Made by a program: the position numbers and the translations under genes. A DNA stretch of 64,000 nt from CADEFQ01 sp035433705 (GTDB lineage Bacteria > Pseudomonadota > Gammaproteobacteria > Steroidobacterales > Steroidobacteraceae), in assembly GCA_035433705.1 (NCBI GenBank), contig DAORVK010000002.1, positions 1 to 64,000 on the forward strand, written 5' to 3'. Within the stretch, counting starts at the first letter, position 1; each line of letters begins with the position of its first letter. Shown one piece after another: positions 33,704 through 41,619 of this stretch. The notes below the pieces were generated by a model. It was not told where the DNA came from, made no database searches, and was given only the letters and a program-made list of their open reading frames with translations.

Positions 33704-35527
33704 ATGGCCGGCCGGATACCGCAGCACTTCATCGACGACCTGATCGGCCGCACCGACATCGTCGAACTGATCGGCAGCCGCGTACCGCTCAAGAAGGCCG
33801 GGCGCGAATTCAAGGCTTGCTGCCCCTTCCATGACGAGAAATCCCCCTCGTTCTGGGTGAGCCCCGACAAGCAGTTCTATCACTGTTTCGGTTGCGGCGC
33901 GCACGGCACCGCGCTCGGCTTCCTGATGAACTACGACCGCCTCGCGTTTCCGGAAGCGGTCGAAGAGCTCGCCTCCCGCGCGGGCGTCGAGGTACCCCGC
34001 GAGGGCAGCGGCGATGATCGCCGGCGCGACTCGAACGATGCGCTCTTCGAGTTGAACGCGCGCGTCGCGAAACACTACGCGGGCGCGCTCGCGAGCGACG
34101 TGCGGGCACGGGCCTACGTTGCGAAACGCGGACTCGACGCCGATTCGGTCGCACGATTCCAGATCGGCTATGCGGCGAATTCATGGAGCGATGTCCTGCG
34201 CCGCTTCGGTACGAGCCCCGCGGACGTGCGCCAGCTCGCCGAACTCGGACTCGCGATCGAGCGCGAGGGTGGTGAGGCGCGCGACGGCGAGCGACACTAT
34301 GACCGCTTCCGTGACCGGCTGATGTTTCCGATCCGTGACGCGCGCGGCCGGACAATCGCTTTCGGCGGACGGGTGATCGGCGACGGCGAGCCAAAGTATC
34401 TCAATTCGCCCGAAACCGCCCTCTTCCACAAGGGCCAGGAACTCTACGGGCTCTACGAAGTACGCCAGAGCCGTACGAAGCTTGCGCGCCTGCTGGTCGT
34501 CGAGGGCTACATCGACGTCGTGCGGCTGCACCAGGCGGGGGTTTGCTACGCCGTCGCCACGCTCGGCACGGCGACCACACCCGAACACCTGAAGCGAATC
34601 TTCCGGCTCGTGAGTGAAGTGGTGTTTGCGTTCGACGGCGACCGCGCCGGCCGCGCCGCAGCCTGGCGCGCGCTCACGAACGCGCTGCCCGAAGTACGAG
34701 AGGGACGCGAACTGCGCTTCCTCTTTCTGCCGGACGGGCACGACCCGGACACGCTGGTCGCGGAAGAAGGCGCGCAGGCCTTTGAACGGCGCCTCGACAG
34801 CGCATTGCCGCTTTCCGAGTATCTGGTGCGCGAACTCGGCTCGCAGGCTGAACTCACACACGCCGACGGCCGGGCGCACTTCGCCGAGCTCGCACGGCCA
34901 CTCGTTACACGCGTTGCACCAGGTGTCTACCGCGAGCTTCTGGTTGGGCGCATCGCACAGGCCATCGGGCTGCCGCCAGATCGTCTGGCCGCGCTATGGC
35001 AGCAAGGTGGTGCGCGGGCGACAACGCGTGCGAAGGCGCCGGCGACGCGAGCGCCTGCGCGACCACGTGCTCGCCAGGGCGATGCCGGTCGACGTGGGCT
35101 CGTCGGCCAGGCGGTCCGGGTCCTGCTGCATCATCCCACCGCGGCAGCCAGACTCGAGACGTCGCTCATCGCCTCGCTTTCGAGCGTCGAAGAACCGGGC
35201 GTCACCATTTTGCGCGAGCTCCTCGATGAGTTGCGCCGCGACCCGGCGGCAAACACCGCACAGATACTCGAACGCTGGCGCGATCGGGCGGAGGGTCCGC
35301 GACTCGCCCGGCTCGCTGCCGAAGAATCACTGGTGCCTGACGCGAAGGCGGCGGGCGCCGAAATTGCGACCGCGCTCGCCCGCCTCGTGGCCGGCACCGG
35401 CAAAAGGCGCGTCGAGGCGCTCCTCGCCAAGAGCCGGGACGCCGGTCTGTCGACCGAAGAAAAGCTGGAACTTCAATCGCTTATGGGCGCACAAGGCCTG
35501 GTCGCTCCGACCGTGCGCCGCCCCTGA
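33704..35527 (+). CDS. dnaG: DNA primase
   Basis: The 607-residue protein has the CHC2 zinc finger (C40, H43, C61, C64 in CCPFH and CFGC), an RNA-polymerase domain with FRDRLMFPIRDARGRTIAFG, and the TOPRIM core with LLVVEGYIDVVRL and FAFDGDRAGRAAA. A Thr/Ala/Arg-rich linker precedes a C-terminal helicase-interaction domain. It synthesises RNA primers at the replication fork. Normal length. Confidence 0.97.
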   Translation: MAGRIPQHFIDDLIGRTDIVELIGSRVPLKKAGREFKACCPFHDEKSPSFWVSPDKQFYHCFGCGAHGTALGFLMNYDRLAFPEAVEELASRAGVEVPREGSGDDRRRDSNDALFELNARVAKHYAGALASDVRARAYVAKRGLDADSVARFQIGYAANSWSDVLRRFGTSPADVRQLAELGLAIEREGGEARDGERHYDRFRDRLMFPIRDARGRTIAFGGRVIGDGEPKYLNSPETALFHKGQELYGLYEVRQSRTKLARLLVVEGYIDVVRLHQAGVCYAVATLGTATTPEHLKRIFRLVSEVVFAFDGDRAGRAAAWRALTNALPEVREGRELRFLFLPDGHDPDTLVAEEGAQAFERRLDSALPLSEYLVRELGSQAELTHADGRAHFAELARPLVTRVAPGVYRELLVGRIAQAIGLPPDRLAALWQQGGARATTRAKAPATRAPARPRARQGDAGRRGLVGQAVRVLLHHPTAAARLETSLIASLSSVEEPGVTILRELLDELRRDPAANTAQILERWRDRAEGPRLARLAAEESLVPDAKAAGAEIATALARLVAGTGKRRVEALLAKSRDAGLSTEEKLELQSLMGAQGLVAPTVRRP

Positions 35528-35546
35528 TCCTGCCCGTGCGGGGAAT

Positions 35547-35577
35547 TTGGCAGCGCGGGGCGTGTCTTTAGTACAAT
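35547..35577 (+). promoter_or_regulatory. Candidate internal promoter before rpoD
   Basis: TTGGCA, a long 19-bp spacer and TACAAT lie about 85 bp before the rpoD start, in the gap after dnaG. Internal rpoD promoters are common; the spacer is longer than ideal, so this is tentative. Confidence 0.35.
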
Positions 35578-35661
35578 GCGCAGCTTTTCCTCGCCACCCT
35601 TTCAATACCAGTTCCCGATGTATCGGGCGCGGGGGGCGCGAGCACTCATTCGGCACGGGAT

Positions 35662-37743
35662 ATGACACGCAAGCAAAAGCCCACGATCGCATCGAAGAAG
35701 ACCAGCCCCGCCGACCACCGCAAGACCGCCGCCCGAGCAGCGCCCCGCAAGGCGGCTGCTCCGGCGACGCGCAAGGCGGAGAAGGTGGAGCCGAAGGCGA
35801 AGATCGTCGAACGCGCGGCGCCCGAGCCTCGCAAGCCCGAGATTCGCAAGGGCACGGCCGCGCTCGGCGCAATCGAACGCCGCCCCGTCGCCATGCCCGA
35901 AGAGCGTCAGTCGCAGCTGAAGCTGCTGATCGCGCGCGGCAAGGAACAGGGCTACCTCACCTACTCCCAGGTGAACGACCATCTGCCGTCCGAGATCGTC
36001 GATCCTGAACAGATCGAGGAGATCGTCAACACGATCAACGACATGGGCATCCCGGTGTACGAGAAGGCGCCGGACTCTGAAGCCCTGCTCGCGGCTGAGC
36101 CCTCCACGCCGACCGACGAAGAGGCCATCGAGGAAGCGGCCGCGGCGCTTGCGGCGCTCGACGCGGAACTCGGCCGCACCACCGATCCCGTGCGCATGTA
36201 CATGCGTGAGATGGGCACCGTCGAGCTACTGACGCGCGAGGGCGAAATCCGGATCGCGAAGCGCATCGAGGAGGGTCTCGACGCCGTGCGCCTCGCGCTT
36301 TCCATGTATCCGCCGACACAGGAATTCCTGCTCCGGGCCTATGAGCCGGTGAAGAGCGGCCAGGCGCGGCTCATCGACGTCATCGTCGGTTTCATCGATC
36401 CGAACGCACCCGACGTGATCGCGCAACCGCAGAATCCGACACGGCCCGATCCCGCTGCGGCGGCATCTGCCAAGGATGACGAGGAAGAATCCGGGGACGA
36501 AGACAGCGAAGAGGAAGCCGTCGATACCGGCCCCGACCCGGAGGAGGCCGCGCGCCGCTTCGCGTCGATCGGCAAGCTGCAGACGCAGGCGCTCAACGCG
36601 ATCGCGAAGCATGGCGCGAAGGATCCGAAGACGCTCAAGGTAAGGAAGAAGCTCTCCGCGGAGTTCATGGAGCTGAAGCTCGCGCCGCGCATGTTCGAGG
36701 CGCTGATCGGCAACATCCGGGCGCAGGTGGGCGAAGTGCGGCAGCTCGAGAAGGAAATCATGGTGCTCGCGGTGCGCGACGCCGGCATGCCGCGCAAGGA
36801 CTTCATCACCACGTTTCCGAAGAACGAAACCAGCTCGCGCTGGCTCGCAAAACACGTGAAGGCGGGCAAGAAGTACTCCAGCGGCCTCGCGCGTCTCAAG
36901 GACGACGTCGAACGCCGCCAGAGGAAACTCGTCACGCTCGAAACCGCGTATCACCTGACGATCAACGACATCAAGGAAGTGAACCGCGAGGTGTCGATCG
37001 GCGAGGCGAAGGCGCGGCGCGCGAAGAAGGAAATGGTCGAGGCCAACCTGCGCCTCGTGATCTCGATCGCCAAGAAGTACACGAACCGCGGCCTGCAGTT
37101 CCTCGACCTGATCCAGGAAGGCAACATCGGCCTGATGAAGGCGGTCGACAAGTTCGAATACCGTCGCGGCTACAAGTTCTCGACCTACGCAACCTGGTGG
37201 ATCCGCCAGGCGATCACGCGCTCGATCGCCGACCAGGCGCGCACGATCCGCATTCCGGTGCACATGATCGAGACCATCAACAAGCTGAACCGCATTTCGC
37301 GGCAGATGCTGCAGGAGATGGGTCGCGAGCCGACGCCGGAAGAACTGGCCGTGCGCATGGAGATGCCCGAAGACAAGGTCAGGAAAGTGCTCAAGATCGC
37401 GAAAGAGCCGATCTCGATGGAAACGCCGATCGGCGACGACGAGGATTCGCACCTCGGCGACTTCATCGAGGACCAGTCGGTCGCCTCGCCGATCGACCAG
37501 GCAACGATGGAATCACTGCGCGAGACCACGCACTCGGTGCTTGCGCAACTGACGCCGCGCGAGGCGAAGGTGCTGCGCATGCGTTTCGGCATCGACATGA
37601 ATACCGACCACACCCTCGAGGAAGTCGGCAAGCAGTTCGATGTGACTCGCGAGCGCATCCGCCAGATCGAGGCAAAGGCGCTGCGCAAGCTCCGTCATCC
37701 CTCGCGTTCGGAGCAACTGCGCAGTTTCCTGATGGACGACTGA
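35662..37743 (+). CDS. rpoD: RNA polymerase primary sigma factor RpoD (sigma-70), N-terminally extended
   Basis: This 693-residue protein contains region 1.1 (QSQLKLLIARGKEQGYLTYS from about residue 83), region 1.2 (DPVRMYMREMGTVELLTREG), an acidic non-conserved insert (EEESGDEDSEEE), region 2 (FSTYATWWIRQAITRSIADQ, -10 recognition), region 3 and region 4 (EEVGKQFDVTRERIRQIEAK, -35 recognition). It is the housekeeping sigma factor. About 77 Lys/Ala/Pro-rich residues precede region 1.1, which other sigma-70 proteins lack; M78 is an alternative start but has no ribosome site. Confidence 0.96.
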   Translation: MTRKQKPTIASKKTSPADHRKTAARAAPRKAAAPATRKAEKVEPKAKIVERAAPEPRKPEIRKGTAALGAIERRPVAMPEERQSQLKLLIARGKEQGYLTYSQVNDHLPSEIVDPEQIEEIVNTINDMGIPVYEKAPDSEALLAAEPSTPTDEEAIEEAAAALAALDAELGRTTDPVRMYMREMGTVELLTREGEIRIAKRIEEGLDAVRLALSMYPPTQEFLLRAYEPVKSGQARLIDVIVGFIDPNAPDVIAQPQNPTRPDPAAAASAKDDEEESGDEDSEEEAVDTGPDPEEAARRFASIGKLQTQALNAIAKHGAKDPKTLKVRKKLSAEFMELKLAPRMFEALIGNIRAQVGEVRQLEKEIMVLAVRDAGMPRKDFITTFPKNETSSRWLAKHVKAGKKYSSGLARLKDDVERRQRKLVTLETAYHLTINDIKEVNREVSIGEAKARRAKKEMVEANLRLVISIAKKYTNRGLQFLDLIQEGNIGLMKAVDKFEYRRGYKFSTYATWWIRQAITRSIADQARTIRIPVHMIETINKLNRISRQMLQEMGREPTPEELAVRMEMPEDKVRKVLKIAKEPISMETPIGDDEDSHLGDFIEDQSVASPIDQATMESLRETTHSVLAQLTPREAKVLRMRFGIDMNTDHTLEEVGKQFDVTRERIRQIEAKALRKLRHPSRSEQLRSFLMDD

Positions 37744-37770
37744 GGCCGGGGCCTTGCGGCGGTCGATCGT

Positions 37771-37810
37771 CAATGCCTGCATCAGGGCGCAGGAGGCCGT
37801 GCAGGCATTG
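37771..37810. terminator. Inverted repeat between convergent rpoD and YciI genes
   Basis: CAATGCCTGCA and TGCAGGCATTG are perfect 11-bp arms separated by 18 nt. The element starts 28 bp after the rpoD stop and overlaps the end of the convergent YciI-like gene. There is no T run; transcript-end role is inferred from position. Confidence 0.5.
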
Positions 37811-38090
37811 CCGCCTGAGTGCCCACGACCGTGGTCCACGGCCGCACGCGCCACTGCGTGACGAGCCCGCAAGTGACATAAGGATCCTGCTGCGCGAATC
37901 GCTCCGCGGTCCCGACCGTATCTCCGGTGAAGAGCAGCGCGGAGCCCGCGGGCTCGTCCGTGAACGCGCCCGCGAGCACAAGCTCTCCGCGATCATGCGC
38001 CTCCCACGCGAGCGCGAGGTGCCGCGCGCGCAGCGGCGTGCGCCGCTCCAGAAAATCCGGCACGAATTCGTAGATCAGCAGGTAGTGCAT
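37782..38090 (-). CDS. YciI-like protein
   Basis: The 102-residue protein MHYLLIYEFVPDFLERRTPL has the YCII ferredoxin-like fold: RARHLALAWEAHDRGELVLA, DEPAGSALLFTG and FAQQDPYVTCGLVTQWRVRPW. The conserved His (in RARH) and Asp (QQDPY) of the putative active site are present. YciI homologues are small dimeric enzymes or binding proteins of uncertain role. Confidence 0.88.
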   Translation of the reverse strand: MHYLLIYEFVPDFLERRTPLRARHLALAWEAHDRGELVLAGAFTDEPAGSALLFTGDTVGTAERFAQQDPYVTCGLVTQWRVRPWTTVVGTQAAMPARPPAP

Positions 38091-38151
38091 CGAATCTCCC
38101 GTCGGACTCGCCGTGGTGATTCCTGTTACGCGTGCGCGCGAAAGCAGCTGC

Positions 38152-38430
38152 TCAGACGCGCGCGCGGCGTAGCGGCAGCATGCGGGTCAGCGTGTTGTCG
38201 CGCTGCACGTAATGGTGAAAGAGCGCTGCAGCGGCGTGCAGGCCGATAAGCCAATAGCCGATCGTGCCCACCGTCTTGTGCAGTTCCTCAAGCGACTCGG
38301 CGCGCGCCTCGTCGGGGCCGATGAGCGGCGGCAACTCGATGCAGGCATAGACCGCGGCGATCAGCAGCAGCATCAGCCAGTGCAGCGTGATGGAGAGCGA
38401 CCCATAACGATCACGGGAATTGCGGAGCAT
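38152..38430 (-). CDS. Cytochrome b561-like protein with central deletion
   Basis: The 92-residue frame begins as CybB (RDRYGSLSITLHWLMLLLIA, with the heme His) and ends as CybB (ELHKTVGTIGYWLIGLHAAA then FHHYVQRDNTLTRMLP). A normal family member has about 180 residues and four helices; here about 85 central residues (helices 2 and 3 and a heme ligand) are missing, with the halves joined in frame at an IEL/ELPP-like motif. It could be a nonfunctional remnant, a real half-size protein or an assembly artefact. Confidence 0.7.
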   Translation of the reverse strand: MLRNSRDRYGSLSITLHWLMLLLIAAVYACIELPPLIGPDEARAESLEELHKTVGTIGYWLIGLHAAAALFHHYVQRDNTLTRMLPLRRARV

Positions 38431-38451
38431 GCTGCAATGATAAGCCCCTGA

Positions 38452-38706
38452 TCAGGGTTTTCCGAGCCGCTCCCCGACCTGAGTCGCTGACAGGCGTTCG
38501 ATTGCAACCGTCTTGCGGGCGGACGATAGCCCCGCGACAACGCGCACGCATTCAGCAGGTAGCCCGAGCGAGGCGGCAAGCAGGCCCTCGACCGCGGCAT
38601 TCGCGCGTCCACGCTCGGGCGGTGCCGTGACACGAACCTTCAACGCACCCCCGAGCCATCCGGCGATCTCATCGCGTGAAGCGCCGGGCACCACCTTGAT
38701 GCGCAA
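38452..38706 (-). CDS. yggU: DUF167 (YggU) family protein
   Basis: The 84-residue protein MRIKVVPGASRDEIAGWLGG has LKVRVTAPPERGRANAAVEG and VRVVAGLSSARKTVAIE, the DUF167/YggU signature. Function is unknown; the fold binds nucleic acid-like surfaces in some structures. It is usually beside yggT; here it is 31 kb away, so the family pair is split. Confidence 0.92.
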   Translation of the reverse strand: MRIKVVPGASRDEIAGWLGGALKVRVTAPPERGRANAAVEGLLAASLGLPAECVRVVAGLSSARKTVAIERLSATQVGERLGKP

Positions 38707-38732
38707 GCTGGCTGTCGTACGACCCTTCGGGC

Positions 38733-39428
38733 TCAGATGATGGCTCCAAAGAGCCTGCCGATCAGGGCTGTCACGGACATGCCGATGGCACCCCAGAAGG
38801 TCACGCGCGCAGCACCGGCCAGTGGGCTCGAGCCGCCCGCGTACGCCGCGAGCACACCCAGGGCCGCTAGCGCCCCAAGCGAGCTCGCGGCGACAACCAC
38901 GAGGGTCGCCGCGGGCGGGCTCGCGAGCGCGGCGAATAGCGGCAGAAGTGCGCCCAACGCAAATGTGATGGCGGACGCTGCCGCCGCCTGCACCGGTTGC
39001 GCACGGTGAAGCTCGGACAGTCCCAGCTCGTCGCGCGCGTGCGCTTTGAGGGCATCGTGCACGGTCAGTTCCTCGGCCACTTCCCTTGCGAGCCGAGGCT
39101 TCAGCCCACGCTGCACGTAAATCTGGGTCAGCTCGCGGATCTCGGCCTCGGGATCTGCCTCGAGCTCCCTTCTCTCGCGCTCGATGTCGGCCTTCTCGGC
39201 GTCGGCCTGCGAACTCACCGAGACGTATTCACCCGCCGCCATCGACATCGCACCGGCCACGAGACCCGCTATACCGGCAATGAGGATCGCCTCGCGGCCG
39301 GCCGCCGCGGCAGCGACACCGACAACAAGGCTCGCCGTCGAAAGGATGCCGTCGTTGGCGCCAAGCACGGCAGCACGTAGCCAGCCGGCGCGGCTCGAGT
39401 AATGCCGCTCAAAGTGATGCCTACGCAT
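38733..39428 (-). CDS. VIT1/CCC1-family transporter
   Basis: This 231-residue membrane protein begins MRRHHFERHYSSRAGWLRAA and has VLGANDGILSTASLVVGVAA, MSMAAGEYVSVSSQADAEKA, a Glu-rich cytosolic metal-binding helix pair (DIERERRELEADPEAEIREL) and three C-terminal helices. VIT1/CCC1 proteins export Fe2+ or Mn2+ from the cytosol by proton antiport. Confidence 0.92.
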   Translation of the reverse strand: MRRHHFERHYSSRAGWLRAAVLGANDGILSTASLVVGVAAAAAGREAILIAGIAGLVAGAMSMAAGEYVSVSSQADAEKADIERERRELEADPEAEIRELTQIYVQRGLKPRLAREVAEELTVHDALKAHARDELGLSELHRAQPVQAAAASAITFALGALLPLFAALASPPAATLVVVAASSLGALAALGVLAAYAGGSSPLAGAARVTFWGAIGMSVTALIGRLFGAII

Positions 39429-39431
39429 GTC

Positions 39432-39917
39432 TCATCGTAGCACTGCGCTCCCGGCCGGCACGCGCAACCGGGCGACGATCAGCGCCATCGGCACTCCGAT
39501 GACGACGATGTGCACCAGGAGGCCAATGGCGAGTGCGGACGGCGGATAGGAGAGCTTTACCGGGAACGCGGATAGCGGCACGACGATGATATTCATTACC
39601 GCGTACACGGCAACACCATAGATCGAACCCGCGAGAAGCGGCTGCCGCCGCGCCCACGCCATTCTCGACGCGAGGGCGCAGAAGAAGGCCGCAATGATCA
39701 GCATCATGGCAAAGTGCAGCACGAGTCCGAGCAGCGCGGTACTCCAGCCGCCGTCAAAGGCAGGCTGCCCCAGCAGGCCGCTAGCGACCGACTGCAGTAC
39801 GCGCATTGGTGTCGAACCGCGCAGCGTATTGATGACCACTGCTGCAAGAATATCGAGGGCACCCGCGGTAAGACCTGCCCACAGTGACACGATGGGCCAC
39901 GCTACAGTTCTGCGCAT
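39432..39917 (-). CDS. Four-helix membrane protein, unknown function
   Basis: The 161-residue protein has four hydrophobic helices, for example SLWAGLTAGALDILAAVVI and GLVLHFAMMLIIAAFFCALA. The first, GLTAGALDILAA, resembles membrane proteins of the YagU/DUF1440 sort, but I am not confident of the family. It ends 4 bp before the VIT1 gene and 12 bp downstream of the carbonic anhydrase gene, all on the minus strand, so a three-gene transcript is plausible. Confidence 0.7.
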   Translation of the reverse strand: MRRTVAWPIVSLWAGLTAGALDILAAVVINTLRGSTPMRVLQSVASGLLGQPAFDGGWSTALLGLVLHFAMMLIIAAFFCALASRMAWARRQPLLAGSIYGVAVYAVMNIIVVPLSAFPVKLSYPPSALAIGLLVHIVVIGVPMALIVARLRVPAGSAVLR

Positions 39918-39928
39918 GTTGCACTCAC

Positions 39929-40546
39929 TTACACGTCGAAGAAGTCCACCAATCCGCTCTCGAGCGAATATTCCGCACCGACCACGAGCAGACCGTCGTC
40001 CCGGATCAGCTGCTCGAGGAGCCGCGAGCCGCGTCGCAGTTGATTGACCGATGCACGAATGTTTGCGCGCACCGCGTGGCGCACGAGCGCGGCGTGATCG
40101 CGCGCGACCTCGGTCACGAGCAGCGGTTCGATCGAGGGCCGGACCCGATCGACGATCGAGCGCAGATTGCGCGATTGCTCCGACGCGGGGCGGGCAAGCT
40201 CTTCGAGGGTCGCGAGGATCGCGCCGCAGGTGGAGTGCCCGAGTACGACGACGAGCCGGGTGCGGTAACGGTCTGCAGCGAACTCGACGCTGTCGATCTG
40301 GGAGGGCGCGACAATGTTGCCCGCGACACGGATCACGAACAGGTCACCCAGCCCCTGGTCAAAAATGATCTCGGCCGGAACGCGCGAATCGGAGCAACCA
40401 AGAAGTATCGCAAACGGTTCCTGTGCGATCGCCACCTGTCTGCGCCGCGACGGTGTCGTGATCGCCTCGCTGTCCAGGGCCTCTGACACGAACCGCTCAT
40501 TGCCCGCGCGCAGCCGCGCGAGCGCCTCTCCTGCCCCGATATTCAA
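39929..40546 (-). CDS. Beta-class carbonic anhydrase
   Basis: The 205-residue enzyme uses a TTG start at 40546 with GGAG 7 nt upstream, reading (M)NIGAGEALARLRAGNERFVS. It has the zinc ligands in CSDSRVP (Cys, with Asp/Arg dyad) and GHSTCGA (His, Cys), with VIRVAGNI between. It hydrates CO2 to bicarbonate. A longer frame to 40777 exists but overlaps gene debris and lacks family similarity. The TTG overlaps the TGA of a 49-codon frame. Confidence 0.9.
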   Translation of the reverse strand: MNIGAGEALARLRAGNERFVSEALDSEAITTPSRRRQVAIAQEPFAILLGCSDSRVPAEIIFDQGLGDLFVIRVAGNIVAPSQIDSVEFAADRYRTRLVVVLGHSTCGAILATLEELARPASEQSRNLRSIVDRVRPSIEPLLVTEVARDHAALVRHAVRANIRASVNQLRRGSRLLEQLIRDDGLLVVGAEYSLESGLVDFFDV

Positions 40547-40692
40547 ATGCCTGCTCCCGTATCGCCCTTGCCGAGCGCCTTGTACAGCACAATGGAGAGC
40601 TTGGCCAGCGCAGCACCAGGGCGTATCAGCCGCGCCGAGACGCCGCGCAGCCCCCTGGGGTGCTGCGTGAGACGCATCTCTACTGAAGCCAT
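40543..40692 (-). other. Small open frame overlapping the carbonic anhydrase start
   Basis: A 49-residue frame from ATG 40692 reads MASVEMRLTQHPRGLRGVSA ... SIVLYKALGKGDTGAGI and ends in TGA sharing two bases with the carbonic anhydrase TTG, a TTGA coupling arrangement. It has no recognised domain and overlaps the end of the GNAT remnant. It could be a translational-coupling leader or chance. Confidence 0.2.
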
Positions 40693-40823
40693 GATCCGCG
40701 AGTCCCGGATTGCCAGCCCCCAGCGCGCAGATGGCAGGTCCAGAAGACCTCATCCCTGACCCAACCCAGCGATTCATGCAGTGCTTGCGCCGTCGAATTG
40801 CTCCTCGCCGTCATCAGATCCAT
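40680..40823 (-). pseudogene. GNAT acetyltransferase remnant (C-terminal 47 residues)
   Basis: This fragment reads MDLMTARSNSTAQALHESLG and WVRDEVFWTCHL, the end of a GNAT N-acetyltransferase (ARxNxxAQALYESLGWxxDExF). The family needs about 140-170 residues, and an in-frame TAG lies just upstream within GTTAGAA, a core-site-like sequence. It marks the left end of the cassette array: either the last, truncated cassette or a resident gene cut by it. Confidence 0.6.
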
Positions 40824-40945
40824 GCGTTTCTAACCGGCTCGCCAGGTCGACCGAACAGTAGGTCGGATACAACTGGCAGAACGCCACTGCGTTACCGCTC
40901 TGCACCTCTGCGACATGGACAGGCCACTGTCTTTGAGTACGCCAT

Positions 40946-40993
40946 CAGATCCCCCTGGATGAGTCGGTGTGCGGCCCAACAAATTTGTCAGCC
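40946..40993 (-). other. Half attC-like site after the BrnA-1 gene
   Basis: In cassette orientation the site opens GGCTGACAAATTTGTTGGGCC, matching the TGACAAAT start seen at the other cassette ends, and supplies the BrnA stop codon. The matching left arm is not recognisable, so the site is degenerate or truncated. Confidence 0.4.
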
Positions 40994-41263
40994 TGCAGTT
41001 CGACGAGGTCTGGGCTTGGAGCGCTCTAATACCTCCGCCATCCGAGTTTGCCAACCTGGTCCAGAAGCTTTCCAGCTAGCAATTACGTCCGGCGGAAGCC
41101 GCAGCGACAGCAGGGTACGAGGCTTCGCGAGCTTGGGTCGGCCGCGCCGCACCAGCTTCTCTCCTTCGTAGAAGTCCGCGCCGCGGATCCACTCCACGTC
41201 AAGCTCCGGAACTTCGTCGTCTTTACGAGAAGTACGGTTGGAACCCTTTCGCTTCTCGCTCAT
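40988..41263 (-). CDS. brnA: BrnA-family antitoxin (cassette gene)
   Basis: The 91-residue protein starts MSEKRKGSNRTSRKDDEVPE. VEWIRGADFYEGEKLVRRGR and LRLPPDVIASWKASGPGWQT then RMAEVLE give the BrnA/DUF4415 ribbon-helix-helix, which neutralises BrnT and represses the operon. It overlaps the upstream brnT by 41 bp. Its stop TGA is supplied by the start of the downstream attC-like site. Because its toxin partner is truncated, it may be kept as a neutral or regulatory remnant. Confidence 0.85.
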   Translation of the reverse strand: MSEKRKGSNRTSRKDDEVPELDVEWIRGADFYEGEKLVRRGRPKLAKPRTLLSLRLPPDVIASWKASGPGWQTRMAEVLERSKPRPRRTAG

Positions 41264-41435
41264 GGCAATGCCTCATGCTGATGATGCGTCGGGCTGTCCC
41301 ACGTGGCGTCCACGCCAAGACCACAAGTCTGGAATCGAGCCACCCGACGGTAATGAATCGGTGTTCCCCAAAGTCACGGCGCAGGTCCGGTCGAGTGTAG
41401 TTTGGCCCAGCAAAAACCTCTTTTGCCCGAAGCAT
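41223..41435 (-). CDS. BrnT-family toxin, 5'-truncated at cassette boundary
   Basis: From ATG 41435 the protein reads MLRAKEVFAGPNYTRPDLRR, then HRFITVGWLDSRLVVLAWTP and ARRIISMRHCHEREAKGF, the body and end of BrnT ribonuclease toxins. A complete BrnT starts about 20 residues earlier (FxWDxxKxxxNxxKHG), which is absent. The ATG follows directly on the perfect core site GTTAGAC, so no ribosome site exists. A TTG 10 codons upstream within the attC-like hairpin is the only alternative. Probably inactive. Confidence 0.75.
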   Translation of the reverse strand: MLRAKEVFAGPNYTRPDLRRDFGEHRFITVGWLDSRLVVLAWTPRGTARRIISMRHCHEREAKGFQPYFS

Positions 41436-41506
41436 GTCTAACGCGCGTTCCTGCAGAATCAGCAATCGCTTTTTTGCTGATTGCAGGTGATGCGCATTTG
41501 CTTAAC
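41436..41506 (-). other. attC-like site with strong hairpin and perfect core GTTAGAC
   Basis: The core GTTAGAC at 41436-41442 (minus strand) fits GTTRRRY exactly and touches the brnT ATG. AATCAGCAA and TTGCTGATT form a perfect 9-bp inner stem around an 8-nt loop, extended by CTGC/GCAG past a 2-nt bulge. The distal end (GTTAAGC) is a poor inverse core, so this is a degenerate or different attC type. Confidence 0.5.
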
Positions 41507-41556
41507 GTAGCTACGACAAATGGAGAAGGCAATTTGGCGTAAGGGAACAAGTCTGC

Positions 41557-41619
41557 GGGCAACGCGGTGTTTGAGCCGCACATGGCCTTGGACGCGTCGG
41601 CTCCAAACACTTGTCAGAG
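41557..41619 (-). other. attC-like site after brnTA-2
   Basis: This 63-bp imperfect palindrome aligns base for base with the site at 43321-43383. In cassette orientation GTGTTTGGAGCCG pairs with CGGCTCAAACAC, leaving one unpaired G, the extrahelical base that attC folding needs. The inverse core is TGAC (not TAAC) and provides the BrnA stop; the distal core (GTTGCCC) is worn. Confidence 0.75.
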
